Part shown: positions 7,482-15,362 of the stretch, in pieces
How the letters are laid out: every line of letters begins with the position of its first letter
How positions within the stretch are numbered: the first letter of the stretch is position 1
Assembly (NCBI GenBank): GCA_937927775.1
Contig: CALBEF010000081.1
Location: 1 to 32,229 of the forward strand
Direction: 5' to 3'
DNA length: 32,229 bases
Source of the DNA: an uncultured Anaerolineae bacterium
GTDB lineage: Bacteria; Chloroflexota; Anaerolineae; J036; Brachytrichaceae
The notes under the pieces: generated by a model
Database searches by the model: none
The model's input: only the letters and a program-made list of their open reading frames with translations
What the model was told of the DNA's origin: nothing
Translations under genes and position numbers: made by a program

Positions 7482-8384
7482 TTATGCGCCAAACAGGTCG
7501 CGCTCCAGTCGTTCGCCGGCCTTCACCGGCGGGTACAACCGCGAGAACGATTCCCAGCCGGCGGCGCGCCGGAAAAGCAATCGCGCGATCAGATTGCCCT
7601 GCCGTGTTACCGGCTGCTGGCTGATGTGGCACGCTGATGCGCGCTCTTTATGCCCCGCGTACTGCGACACGCGCACGCGCGCGGTGACCGGCACAACCCA
7701 CGTGGACATCGTCACCAGGTCGATGTCCTTGTTGCGCCCAAATTGCCGGGGGTTCTGGCCGGCCAGCGGCAGCAGGCGCACCGCGAGCTTCAGCATCCCT
7801 TTCGGGAATGCCGTCACGTACAGGCGGGGGATTGGCAATTGACGATTGACGATTGTTGATTGTTGATTGACGGTTGACGGTTGCGCGTTGTTGCCTGGTG
7901 TCCAGTCTCCGTCGTTGTTCAGACTGATGCCGTACAGCATCTCGTAGGCGCGCAGGGTGGCGTGGTGCAGTTTGATGTGATCGGGGTGCCCGTAGCCGCC
8001 AAACTTGTCGTGAGTGATGACGACGCCGGGGTTGAGTTCCTGGATGTGCCCGGCGATGCGCTCGGCCACCGCGTCTACCGAGGCCGAGAACAGGCTGTTG
8101 GGGTGGCGGTTGTCGGGCGAGCCGGGCATGCCCGAATCGCGGAAACCGAGGTAGCGCACGCCGGCGAGTCCCAGTTCACGCGAGGCGCATTCCAACTCGG
8201 CAGATCGCAACTCGCCCACGTCGGTGTAACCGCGCATCAGCGCCGGGTCTACCGTGCCGGATTCGCCGCGCGTGCCGCACAGGTAGTAGACTGCCGCGCC
8301 TTCGTGGGCGTACTTTGCCAGGGTCGCGCCAATCCCAAACGACTCATCGTCTGGGTGAGCGAAAATAGCGAGCAGGGTTTTCAT
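7482..8384 (-). CDS. PIG-L (LmbE) family deacetylase with internal repeat insertion
   Basis: The 300-residue protein shows the zinc-binding start AHPDDE (9-14) and the second site HDKFGGYGHPDH. These place it with N-acetylglucosaminyl deacetylases of the PIG-L/MshB/BshB superfamily, which deacetylate GlcNAc conjugates. Residues about 164-185 (STVNQQSTIVNRQLP) are encoded by nine heptamer units, 63 bp in frame, and look like an insertion between the catalytic region and the LYVTAFPKG segment. The ATG follows directly on another heptamer array (8389-8451), leaving no Shine-Dalgarno; four C residues precede it. Whether the product is functional is uncertain, though the frame is intact. Confidence 0.88.
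   Translation of the reverse strand: MKTLLAIFAHPDDESFGIGATLAKYAHEGAAVYYLCGTRGESGTVDPALMRGYTDVGELRSAELECASRELGLAGVRYLGFRDSGMPGSPDNRHPNSLFSASVDAVAERIAGHIQELNPGVVITHDKFGGYGHPDHIKLHHATLRAYEMLYGISLNNDGDWTPGNNAQPSTVNQQSTIVNRQLPIPRLYVTAFPKGMLKLAVRLLPLAGQNPRQFGRNKDIDLVTMSTWVVPVTARVRVSQYAGHKERASACHISQQPVTRQGNLIARLLFRRAAGWESFSRLYPPVKAGERLERDLFGA
7831..7893. repeat. Heptanucleotide array inside the PIG-L coding sequence
   Basis: Nine 7-bp units: ATTGGCA, ATTGACG twice, ATTGTTG twice, ATTGACG, GTTGACG, GTTGCGC, GTTGTTG. The length of 63 bp equals 21 codons, so the host reading frame is kept. On the coding strand the unit reads CGTCAAT, the orientation free of stop codons in all frames. Confidence 0.9.
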
Positions 8385-8388
8385 GGGG

Positions 8389-8451
8389 TGTTGCGTGTTG
8401 CATGTTGCGTGTTGCGTATTGCGTGTTGCGTATTGCGTGTTGCGTATTGAC
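8389..8451. repeat. Heptanucleotide array, TGTTGCG/TATTGCG family
   Basis: Nine 7-bp units: TGTTGCG, TGTTGCA, TGTTGCG twice, then alternating TATTGCG and TGTTGCG, ending in TATTGAC. It is the reverse complement of the family at 6721-6818. It starts 4 bp upstream of the PIG-L ATG and so occupies that gene's leader. Confidence 0.93.
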
Positions 8452-8463
8452 GAGGGTGAGCTT

Positions 8464-8519
8464 AATCGTCAATCGTCAATCGTCAATCCCGAATCGCCAA
8501 TCCAAAATCAAAAATCCAA
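8464..8519. repeat. Hybrid heptanucleotide array, AATCGTC changing to AATCCAA
   Basis: Eight units in one unbroken register: AATCGTC three times, AATCCCG, AATCGCC, AATCCAA, AATCAAA, AATCCAA. The first half belongs to the family at 1057 and 4537, the second to the family at 28716. It supplies the stop codon (8508-8510) and last residues of threonine aldolase. Confidence 0.9.
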
Positions 8520-9557
8520 AATTCGTTGGATGACGTGTCCGGCCTCAATCACTTCATCGCGCGTGATCCAGCAGTGGGTGACGGCGCGAATGCGGCGCGG
8601 GCCGGCGTCGAGCATTTTGACGCGGTGCTGGTCTGCCCGCCGGCACAACTCGGCGGCGTCAAAGGGCAACTCTGGCGCGAGATCGAAGTACACCATGTTG
8701 GTCTGCACGCGCGCCAGATCGACGCGCAGGCCCGGCGTGCGTGCGATGGCCTCGGCCAGCAGGCGGGCGTTGGCGTGATCCTCGGCCAGCCGGCCCACCA
8801 TCTGTTCGAGCGCCACAATGCCGGCGGCTGCCAGGATGCCGGCCTGGCGCATCCCGCCGCCGACCAGCTTGCGATTCTTGCGCGCTTCGTTGATGAACGC
8901 TTTTGAGCCGCACAGCACTGACCCGACCGGCGCGCTCAATCCCTTGCTCAGGCAGAACGTCACGCTGTCCGCGCCGGCGACCAGCTCGCGCGCTTCGACG
9001 CCCAGCGCCACGGCCGCATTGAAGATGCGCGCGCCGTCGATATGCACGCGGATGCCGCGCGCATGGGCGAACGCGACGACCTGTCGCGTGTACGCCGGCG
9101 TCAGCGCGACGCCGCCCATGGCGTTCTGGGTGTTCTCCAGGTTGATCAGCCGTGTGGTGGGGTGATGGTCGTCTTCGCTGCGCACGGCGTCGGCGATGTC
9201 GGCCAGCGCCAGTGTGCCGTCGGGCTGGCAGTCCACCTGGCAACTGTTGATGCTGCCGACGGCTGCGTAGCCGCCGCGCTCGTGCACAAACGTGTGCGCC
9301 TGCCGGCCCATGATGATTTCATCGCCGCGCCGGCAGTGGGTGAGCATGGCCACCAGATTGCCCATCGTGCCGCTCGACACAAACAGGCCGGCTTCCATGC
9401 CCATCCGCTCGGCGGCCATCTCCTGCAGCTTGTTGATCGTCGGGTCTTCGCCGAACACGTCGTCGCCCACTTCGGCAGCCGCCATGGCTTCGCGCATGGC
9501 CGGCGTGGGAATCGTCATCGTGTCGGATCGCAGGTCGATGGTGTTGTTGAGACTCAT
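8508..9557 (-). CDS. ltaE: Low-specificity L-threonine aldolase
   Basis: This PLP enzyme splits L-threonine or L-allo-threonine to glycine and acetaldehyde. The 349-residue protein begins NTIDLRSDTMTIPTPAMREAM, typical of the family. It has the substrate loop HTFVHERGG, Asp174 in HIDGAR that holds the PLP ring nitrogen, and the PLP lysine Lys205 in FCLSKGLSAP. I chose ATG 9557 (MSLNNTID) because the open frame upstream runs into unrelated sequence. The last residues ILDF and the stop codon come from the heptamer array at 8464-8519. PIG-L and the HAD phosphatase follow on the same strand. Confidence 0.95.
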   Translation of the reverse strand: MSLNNTIDLRSDTMTIPTPAMREAMAAAEVGDDVFGEDPTINKLQEMAAERMGMEAGLFVSSGTMGNLVAMLTHCRRGDEIIMGRQAHTFVHERGGYAAVGSINSCQVDCQPDGTLALADIADAVRSEDDHHPTTRLINLENTQNAMGGVALTPAYTRQVVAFAHARGIRVHIDGARIFNAAVALGVEARELVAGADSVTFCLSKGLSAPVGSVLCGSKAFINEARKNRKLVGGGMRQAGILAAAGIVALEQMVGRLAEDHANARLLAEAIARTPGLRVDLARVQTNMVYFDLAPELPFDAAELCRRADQHRVKMLDAGPRRIRAVTHCWITRDEVIEAGHVIQRILDF

Positions 9558-9678
9558 GACGAGCGGGAATGATAGCATTGCCTCTGTCGCGCAAGGCTTG
9601 TTTTGGGCTGTTGCGCGGGGTTGCGATCTGGCGGGTTTGATGGCTGCATTGGCTGTGAATGGGTGGCCGGCTGAAAGG

Positions 9679-9960
9679 CTAATACTGAATCCCAAATCGC
9701 TCAAACTCGCCGGTGGCCGGTTCCCAGCGTGCGCTGACGCCGCGCACAACAGCCGCCGGCGGCCCCTCTTGCAGCCAGGCCAGATATTCCTCCAGCGCCG
9801 CGCGCGACCCCTCGGCCACCGTTTCCACGCTGCCATCCGGCCGGTTCATGACCCAGCCCGTCAGCCCCAGCGCGCGCGCCCGGCGCGCCGCCGACTGGCG
9901 GAAGTTGACGCCCTGCACGCTGCCCTCAACGATCGCATGCAGACGAGTTGCTTCAGTCAT
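9679..9960 (-). CDS. acyP: Acylphosphatase
   Basis: This 93-residue protein is a complete acylphosphatase, the small enzyme that hydrolyses acyl phosphates such as 1,3-bisphosphoglycerate and carbamoyl phosphate. The phosphate loop reads GSVQGVNFR with catalytic Arg21, and catalytic Asn39 sits in GWVMNRPDGSV. The usual Gly before FR is Asn here. It starts 15 bp after the PAP2-like gene and is the last gene of the sulfatase-lgt-PAP2-acyP run. Confidence 0.94.
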   Translation of the reverse strand: MTEATRLHAIVEGSVQGVNFRQSAARRARALGLTGWVMNRPDGSVETVAEGSRAALEEYLAWLQEGPPAAVVRGVSARWEPATGEFERFGIQY

Positions 9961-9975
9961 GTCCCTTCGGCAGCG

Positions 9976-10635
9976 TCATTGCTGTGACTGCGCTGCCCCA
10001 TTGCCGCCCACAGCCAGCCACACGGCCAGGAAAGAAACGCCCCCCAGCAGCACGCCGGCGACCGTCTGCGCCCAGGTGTGCCGGCGCATCCGCACGCGCG
10101 CCCACATCACCGCCAGCGTCAGCGGCACAGCCAGCAGCAACGGCCCGCCGGCAGTCATCACCACCATCGCGGAAAACAGCCCCATTCCTGCCGAGTGGGC
10201 GCTGACCTTGCTGCGCAGCGAGATCACATAGAGCAACGCATACAACAGGCAGGTGGCGAAGCTGAGGGCCAGCAATGCCAGCGGCGCGCGGGCTGCCAGC
10301 ATTACCACCGAGGCAACTGCCATGCAGGCCACGGCAAAGATGTAGGGCCGAGCGCGCTCCTCGCGCGCGTTCATGTTCACATCGCCGATGCGCCCGGCGG
10401 CGACCAGGATGAACACCAGGCCGGTGGGCAACACCACCGCCATCAGGATATACACACCAAACAACAGCCACTCCCCGGCTGCGAGGGCCGGCTGGCGCAG
10501 AGCCAGGATGAGCGCGCCCAGCAGCCCCACCATCGGCGGGCTGAGCACGTTCGAGATGGCCCAGGCAACCCGATCGGTGAGCGCCCGAAGCCGGCCGGTT
10601 TGCGTCTGAGGATGAGCGCCTTGACTGTGATTCAT
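9976..10635 (-). CDS. PAP2-like membrane protein
   Basis: This 219-residue protein has about six hydrophobic segments. It shows a degenerate PAP2 phosphatase pattern: REERARPY in place of KxxxxxxRP, SAHSAGM in place of PSGH, and RMRRHTWAQTVAG in place of SRxxxxxHxxxD. PAP2 enzymes remove phosphate from lipid phosphates such as phosphatidate or undecaprenyl diphosphate. The weak first motif and the Ala in SAHS leave the activity uncertain. The ATG overlaps the lgt stop codon (ATGA), implying coupled translation. Confidence 0.72.
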   Translation of the reverse strand: MNHSQGAHPQTQTGRLRALTDRVAWAISNVLSPPMVGLLGALILALRQPALAAGEWLLFGVYILMAVVLPTGLVFILVAAGRIGDVNMNAREERARPYIFAVACMAVASVVMLAARAPLALLALSFATCLLYALLYVISLRSKVSAHSAGMGLFSAMVVMTAGGPLLLAVPLTLAVMWARVRMRRHTWAQTVAGVLLGGVSFLAVWLAVGGNGAAQSQQ

Positions 10636-11486
10636 GGCGCGGGGGTCTGGACAGTTTCCGTGTTGTGTGCGGCGCGATGGCGCAACACCAGCGTCACCAC
10701 TGCCGCAATGACGATCACCGCCGACAACACATGCACCACATTAAACGGCGTGCCGGGGAAGAACCATGAGTCGGTGCGCACGAACTCGATGAAGAAGCGA
10801 CCCGTCGGATACCAGATCAGGTACAGCAGCAGCAGGTCGCCATCGCGCAGCCGGCCGGCGAACCGGCGCGAGACGAACCACAGCGCGCCGAAGCCGATGA
10901 AGTTCCAGATCGATTCGTACAGGAACAGCGGGTGAAAGCGCGCGCTTTCCGGGTACGCAGACAAGTCGTTATAGGGCGCGATGCGATGCTCAGGGTCGAT
11001 GCGCAAGCCCCAGGGCAGGGTGGTGGGCGGGCCGTACAGCTCCTGGTTGATGAAGTTGGCCCAGCGCGCAACGGCCTGGGCGAGCGGCAGGGCCAGCGCC
11101 GCGCCATCCAGATAGACGAGCATTGGCAGGTTGCGCCGGCGGGCATAGACGTACACCGCCACTGCGCCGAAGATAAACCCGCCGAAAATATGCAGTCCGC
11201 CGGCGCCGATGTTCAGGATCTCCAGCGGGTTCGCCATATAGCGGTCGAACCCGTCCGGCCCGCGCGGGGACTGGATGAACACGTAATACAGCCGCGCGCC
11301 GATCAGCGCCGGAATGAGCACCCACAGCAGGCCATCCCATACGGTGTTGGCATCCTCGCCTTTGCGGGCAACGTATTTCCCGGCGATCCATGCGCCCAGC
11401 AGGACGCCGCCAATGATGAACAGCCCATACCAGCGAATGGCCAGCGGGCCGATCTCCACGAGCACAGGGTCAAAGGGGGGATACAT
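10632..11486 (-). CDS. lgt: Prolipoprotein diacylglyceryl transferase
   Basis: Lgt moves a diacylglyceryl group from phosphatidylglycerol to the lipobox cysteine, the first step of lipoprotein maturation. The 284-residue protein starts FDPVLVEIGPLAIRWYGL and has seven or so membrane segments. It carries GARLYYV, the GGLHIFGGFIFG segment and the signature ARWANFINQELYG, with the conserved Arg and Asn-Phe present but Ala replacing the usual Gly. The His of the enterobacterial HGG motif is two positions earlier here, as variable in other phyla. I chose ATG 11486, 10 bp after the sulfatase stop; upstream residues do not fit the family. The substrates include the lipoproteins at 229 and 6523. Confidence 0.93.
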   Translation of the reverse strand: MYPPFDPVLVEIGPLAIRWYGLFIIGGVLLGAWIAGKYVARKGEDANTVWDGLLWVLIPALIGARLYYVFIQSPRGPDGFDRYMANPLEILNIGAGGLHIFGGFIFGAVAVYVYARRRNLPMLVYLDGAALALPLAQAVARWANFINQELYGPPTTLPWGLRIDPEHRIAPYNDLSAYPESARFHPLFLYESIWNFIGFGALWFVSRRFAGRLRDGDLLLLYLIWYPTGRFFIEFVRTDSWFFPGTPFNVVHVLSAVIVIAAVVTLVLRHRAAHNTETVQTPAP

Positions 11487-11496
11487 AGGCGGTGTG

Positions 11497-13038
11497 TCAA
11501 TCGATGTAGCCCAGGCTGCGCAGGCGCTGCGCCACAGCCGGGTCCGGCTGATCCAGAAAAGCGCCGGCGGCCTGGCCGGCTTCGCCGACATGTTGGGTAA
11601 AGTTGGCGACCAGGCTGCGCAAGGTTGCCAGGCGATCCGGCTGCGATTGGCTCAAGTCGCGCTGTTCTGCCGGATCGTGGATCAGGTCATACAGTTCAAA
11701 GCGATTGGCGCCGGTCTGAATCAGCTTGTGGCCGTCGCTGCACACTGCGACGCGATACTGGTCGAGCGCGCGGGCGCGCACCAGTTCCGGCCGGCGCTTG
11801 TTCAGCATTTTCAGGAAATTGAGGGCCGGGATGGATTCAGAGAAAGCGATGCCGTTCTCCGCTTGCCCGGCTATCTCAGCGGCCAGTGTTAGCGCGCGCT
11901 CGCTGTCTGTGGCGGCGCCGGCCGCTGCCAGCGCGGTGTGAAAGACGCGGCGCGTGGACACGAAGTGATCGACTGTCGCGCCGCGCGGGAATGCGCCGGT
12001 TCCGTCGTGAACGATCAGCGGCACGCGCACCAGCTCGTTGTAAAGCGAAACGGAATGCCCCATCAGTTGGTGTTCGCCCAGGTGGTCGCCGTGGTCGGAC
12101 AAGACCATCACGAGCGACTGGTCGAGCCAGCCGGCCTGCCGGAGCCGGTCGAAGAACTCGCCAACCAGATGATCCTGATAGGCGGCCTCCGCGTTGTACA
12201 TGCCGTCCAGAATGGCTTTGTGCTCGCCCTTGACAGGGTCGGCCAGCGGAGCCAGCCAGCCGAAGGCGTCGGTGTTGAACTGGCGCAGATAGCGGCGGGC
12301 GGCGGGGTCGCGCAGTACCTGCGGCGCAAACCGTTGCACCCAGGGCCGGGGGGCGCGATAGGGCATGTGAATGCCCATCAGGTTGATGAAGGCAAAGGCC
12401 GGCTGATCCGGCGCAAGACCGTCGCGGCGAATGAACAGGCGGGCCGCGTCATCGAGCGACTTGCGACTGTTGCCTTTGAAGCTGAGCGCCGTCTGCCACA
12501 TCGGCACGAACAGCGGCGTCAGCGATAGCTCGAGCAGCGTGTCGTTGCGCGCAAAAGCGTCCTGGATGCGTGTGATGGCGTCGGTGAGCCAGCCCTTGAA
12601 TCGCTGGCGGATGCGGTCGTAGGCGCCGGGGCGCGCGCCGGCCTGATTGGGCCGCGAAGTCCATAGCCCGGCGTAGTTCAGGAAGCTGTCGAATCCGCGC
12701 CGCAGGCCGTTGTTGATGACGCCGACCAGCGGGTTGTTGCAGAAAGCGGCTGTGTGATAGCCGGCGTCGCGCAGCCGCTCGGCCAGGGTGGGCAGGCCCT
12801 CCGGCAGGATCGAGTTGGACTGCGTCGTGTCGTGGATTGACGGATACACGCCGGTGAACAGCGAAGCATGCGAGGGGATGGACCATTGGGCCGGCGCAAT
12901 GGCAAACCGGAAGAGCGTGGAAGTTTCGGCCAGCGCGTCGACCGCCGGTGTGATGGCGTTTGGCGAACCGTAGCTTTGAAGCCGGTCGGCCCGCAGCGTG
13001 TCGAGCACGAGCAACAGGATATCCGGGCGGCGTCTCAC
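11497..13038 (-). CDS. Sulfatase / alkaline-phosphatase superfamily hydrolase
   Basis: The 513-residue protein starts with GTG at 13038, needed to include the metal-binding strand LLLVLDTLRADRL. The nucleophile region reads QWSIPSHASLFTGVYP and the second metal site LSDHGDHLGEH, so the fold is that of sulfatases and related metal hydrolases. True formylglycine sulfatases need (C/S)-x-(P/A)-x-R; here the fifth position is His, so the serine may act directly, as in phosphatase or phosphotransferase relatives. There is no signal peptide. It is the first gene of the run leading to lgt, PAP2 and acyP. Confidence 0.82.
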   Translation of the reverse strand: MRRRPDILLLVLDTLRADRLQSYGSPNAITPAVDALAETSTLFRFAIAPAQWSIPSHASLFTGVYPSIHDTTQSNSILPEGLPTLAERLRDAGYHTAAFCNNPLVGVINNGLRRGFDSFLNYAGLWTSRPNQAGARPGAYDRIRQRFKGWLTDAITRIQDAFARNDTLLELSLTPLFVPMWQTALSFKGNSRKSLDDAARLFIRRDGLAPDQPAFAFINLMGIHMPYRAPRPWVQRFAPQVLRDPAARRYLRQFNTDAFGWLAPLADPVKGEHKAILDGMYNAEAAYQDHLVGEFFDRLRQAGWLDQSLVMVLSDHGDHLGEHQLMGHSVSLYNELVRVPLIVHDGTGAFPRGATVDHFVSTRRVFHTALAAAGAATDSERALTLAAEIAGQAENGIAFSESIPALNFLKMLNKRRPELVRARALDQYRVAVCSDGHKLIQTGANRFELYDLIHDPAEQRDLSQSQPDRLATLRSLVANFTQHVGEAGQAAGAFLDQPDPAVAQRLRSLGYID

Positions 13039-13122
13039 TCAAGTGTCTCCGTGCAATGTGATTTCACAAGGCTAACACGATACCGTTAAAGCTGGATGAA
13101 CCCGCGAATCAATATCCCAAAT

Positions 13123-13159
13123 CAACATTCCCGGAGACTCTCAGTCTCCGGGAATGTTG
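13123..13159 (-). terminator. Perfect 17-bp hairpin after the NERD-like gene
   Basis: 13123-13139 pairs with 13143-13159 without mismatch around a 3-nt loop. It lies 4 bp beyond the NERD-like stop codon (13163) and before the sulfatase start, where a minus-strand terminator is expected. The downstream U-tract is poor (TTGATTTGGG), so it may act as a 3' stabiliser or a factor-assisted terminator. Confidence 0.7.
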
Positions 13160-13162
13160 GAA

Positions 13163-13915
13163 TCACTTGCCCCCTTCGGGTTTCTCGGCCGGCGCGAGCT
13201 CGGGCGCGCCCAGCGCCGCGCGCATCTGGCGCTGAATCGAGTTGGGCAATTCCTTCCACTTGCCGGCGCCGCGCAGAAAATCCTTCAACTCGGATGCGCG
13301 CACGACCGCCGTTGGCCCCGGCTCCACATCCAGCGCGACCTTTGGATGGGTGAACACGATCACGGCGCGCAGCGGGATTTTAAGGTTGGGAATCTTCTCG
13401 GCCAGAATTTTGGCGATTGCTCGTTGCGCTTCAGTCGCCTCGAACGCCGGGTCTCCCAGCGGTTCTTCGCGCCCGAACCACAGACTGAAGATGTTCTCCC
13501 TGCGTTTCCACTTGCCGCCCTTGTACGTCACTCGCCCCGACTGCGTCTTCATGATGAACACGGTCACGCCGCCTGGTTCGACCAGCACATAGTCGGCCGG
13601 CAGCGAGAACAGCATCAGGGCGTACTTGCGTTCCAGCCCTTTCAGGCTTTCACGCAGGATTTGCGAGGGCCGGCCCGGCGACAGATAACGATTCCCATAG
13701 TACATGCCGATGCGCGAGACGCCGAACCCCACAATCAGAATCAGCGTGTACAGCAGGTAGAACAGCCCGATGTTCTCCGGGTTGAACAGGCCGAGTTGCT
13801 GGCCAAACAAGGTGATGGCCAGACCGCCCATCAGCACGGCCAGCGAGCCAAACAGCGCCACGCGCCCGATCATGGCCTGGCGTTTGACTTTCTTCTCGTC
13901 AATGACGATCTTCAT
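13163..13915 (-). CDS. Membrane-anchored NERD-like domain protein
   Basis: The 250-residue protein has two hydrophobic segments (about 17-37 and 51-71). A soluble domain follows that resembles the nuclease-related domain (NERD): LKGLERKYALMLFSLPADYVLVEPGGVTVF, then KTQSGRVTYKGGKW and a QRAIAKIL helix. In NERD proteins the strand after the GG turn reads V-I-E-V-K, with the Glu in the predicted active site. Here it reads F-I-M-K, so the Glu appears lost while the Lys stays. The ATG overlaps the fabF stop (ATGA), so it is translated with fabF. Function unknown; the NERD match is by eye. Confidence 0.6.
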   Translation of the reverse strand: MKIVIDEKKVKRQAMIGRVALFGSLAVLMGGLAITLFGQQLGLFNPENIGLFYLLYTLILIVGFGVSRIGMYYGNRYLSPGRPSQILRESLKGLERKYALMLFSLPADYVLVEPGGVTVFIMKTQSGRVTYKGGKWKRRENIFSLWFGREEPLGDPAFEATEAQRAIAKILAEKIPNLKIPLRAVIVFTHPKVALDVEPGPTAVVRASELKDFLRGAGKWKELPNSIQRQMRAALGAPELAPAEKPEGGK

Positions 13916-15297
13916 TCATATCTCCCGAAAATGATGCACGCGTTCTGGCCGCCCAGTCCAAACGAGTTTGACATGGCGATGTTCACGTCCCTGCGACGGG
14001 CGACGTTGGGAACATAGTCCAGGTCGCATTCCGGGTCCGGCGTCGCCAGGTTGATGGTGGGCGGGATGATGCCATCGCGGATGGTGAGGATGGTCGCCAG
14101 GGCTTCGATCGCGCCGGCCCCGCCCATCGCATGACCCACCATCGACTTGATGCTGTTGACCGGGATATCGTAGGCGCGCTCGCCGAACACCTGTTTGATG
14201 GCCATGGTTTCCAGCGGGTCATTGGCCTGCGTGCCGGAGCCGTGCGCGTTGATGTGATCGACATCTCTGGGGCCGATGCCGGCGTCTTCCAGCGCCCACT
14301 GCATGGCGCGGATTGCGCCGCCGGCCTTCGGGTCCGGGATGGCAATGTGATGCGCGTCTGATGACACGCCCATGCCCAGCACCTCGGCGTAGATCTTTGC
14401 GCCGCGCGCGAGCGCGTGGTCGAGCGACTCGACCATCACAATCACGCACCCCTCGCTATAGACAAAGCCGTCGCGGTTGGCGTCGAAGGGTTTGGCGGCT
14501 TTTTCGGGCGCGTCGTTGCTGTGGGTGGAGAGCACGCGCATGAGCGCAAAGGCCACAATCGCCGGCTCGATCACGGTGGCCTCGACGCCGCCGGCGAACG
14601 CAACATCTACGCGCCCGCGCCGGATCAGATCGGCTGCGTCGCCGATGGCCTGGGTGCCCGAAGCGCAGGCTGCCACCGGCGTGGCCAGATGCCCCTTGGC
14701 CCCGAAGAAGGTGCTGACGTGGTGGCCGGGCGCGTTGGCGAGCGAGGCCGGCAGCGCGAACGGATTGGCGCGCCGCAGGCCCAGCTTGCGATACTCCTGC
14801 AAGCCATTGTCCACCATCTCGAATCCGCCCATGGCGGTGCCGATGACGACGCCGGCCCGCTCCGGCTTCACGTCGCGCCCGATCTCCAGACCTGCATCGC
14901 GCAGCGCCTCCTGCCCGGCGGCGATGGCGAAGTGCGAGCAGCGCGACATGCGCCGCGCCTCTTTTGGCTCGATGTACTTGAGCGGATCAAAGTGCTTCAC
15001 TTCGCCGGCGATGCGCACCGGCAGGTGGCTGGCGTCGAACTGCGTGATGGGCGCGATGCCGCTGCGCCCGTTGATGAGGCCGTCCCAGGTTGTGGCAGCG
15101 TCGAGACCGAGGCAGGTCACTGCCCCGATGCCGGTGATCACTGCGCGCTGTTCTTCAACCGGCTCGGGCGAGCGCCGCCGGCGCAGCGCGCGGATGTTGC
15201 CCGCGTAGTCGCGCGCGCGGCGCACGCTTTCGCCGGCCACCGTCGCAAAGCGCCGGAATCCGCGCTTGAGACGTGAGAATCGTTTTGCTCTTGCCAT
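13912..15297 (-). CDS. fabF: Beta-ketoacyl-ACP synthase II
   Basis: FabF condenses malonyl-ACP with the growing acyl chain in fatty acid synthesis. The 461-residue protein has the full Cys-His-His set: Cys211 in VAACASGTQA, His352 in NAHGSGTQAND, and Lys384/His389 in NSIKSMVGHAMGG. The enzyme proper begins at about residue 51 (RAVITGIGAVTCLGL). Before it lies an unusual arginine-rich stretch (KRFSRLKRGFRRF, RALRRRR). No ATG, GTG or TTG nearer the domain looks better, so the extension seems real. plsX lies 65 bp upstream and the NERD-like gene overlaps downstream. Confidence 0.94.
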   Translation of the reverse strand: MARAKRFSRLKRGFRRFATVAGESVRRARDYAGNIRALRRRRSPEPVEEQRAVITGIGAVTCLGLDAATTWDGLINGRSGIAPITQFDASHLPVRIAGEVKHFDPLKYIEPKEARRMSRCSHFAIAAGQEALRDAGLEIGRDVKPERAGVVIGTAMGGFEMVDNGLQEYRKLGLRRANPFALPASLANAPGHHVSTFFGAKGHLATPVAACASGTQAIGDAADLIRRGRVDVAFAGGVEATVIEPAIVAFALMRVLSTHSNDAPEKAAKPFDANRDGFVYSEGCVIVMVESLDHALARGAKIYAEVLGMGVSSDAHHIAIPDPKAGGAIRAMQWALEDAGIGPRDVDHINAHGSGTQANDPLETMAIKQVFGERAYDIPVNSIKSMVGHAMGGAGAIEALATILTIRDGIIPPTINLATPDPECDLDYVPNVARRRDVNIAMSNSFGLGGQNACIIFGRYE

Positions 15298-15362
15298 GGA
15301 TAAGCTGATCGTTTTCAGCCGTTGGTTGTTCTCTGATGGTTTGCCGCTGAATGCTCGGCGCG

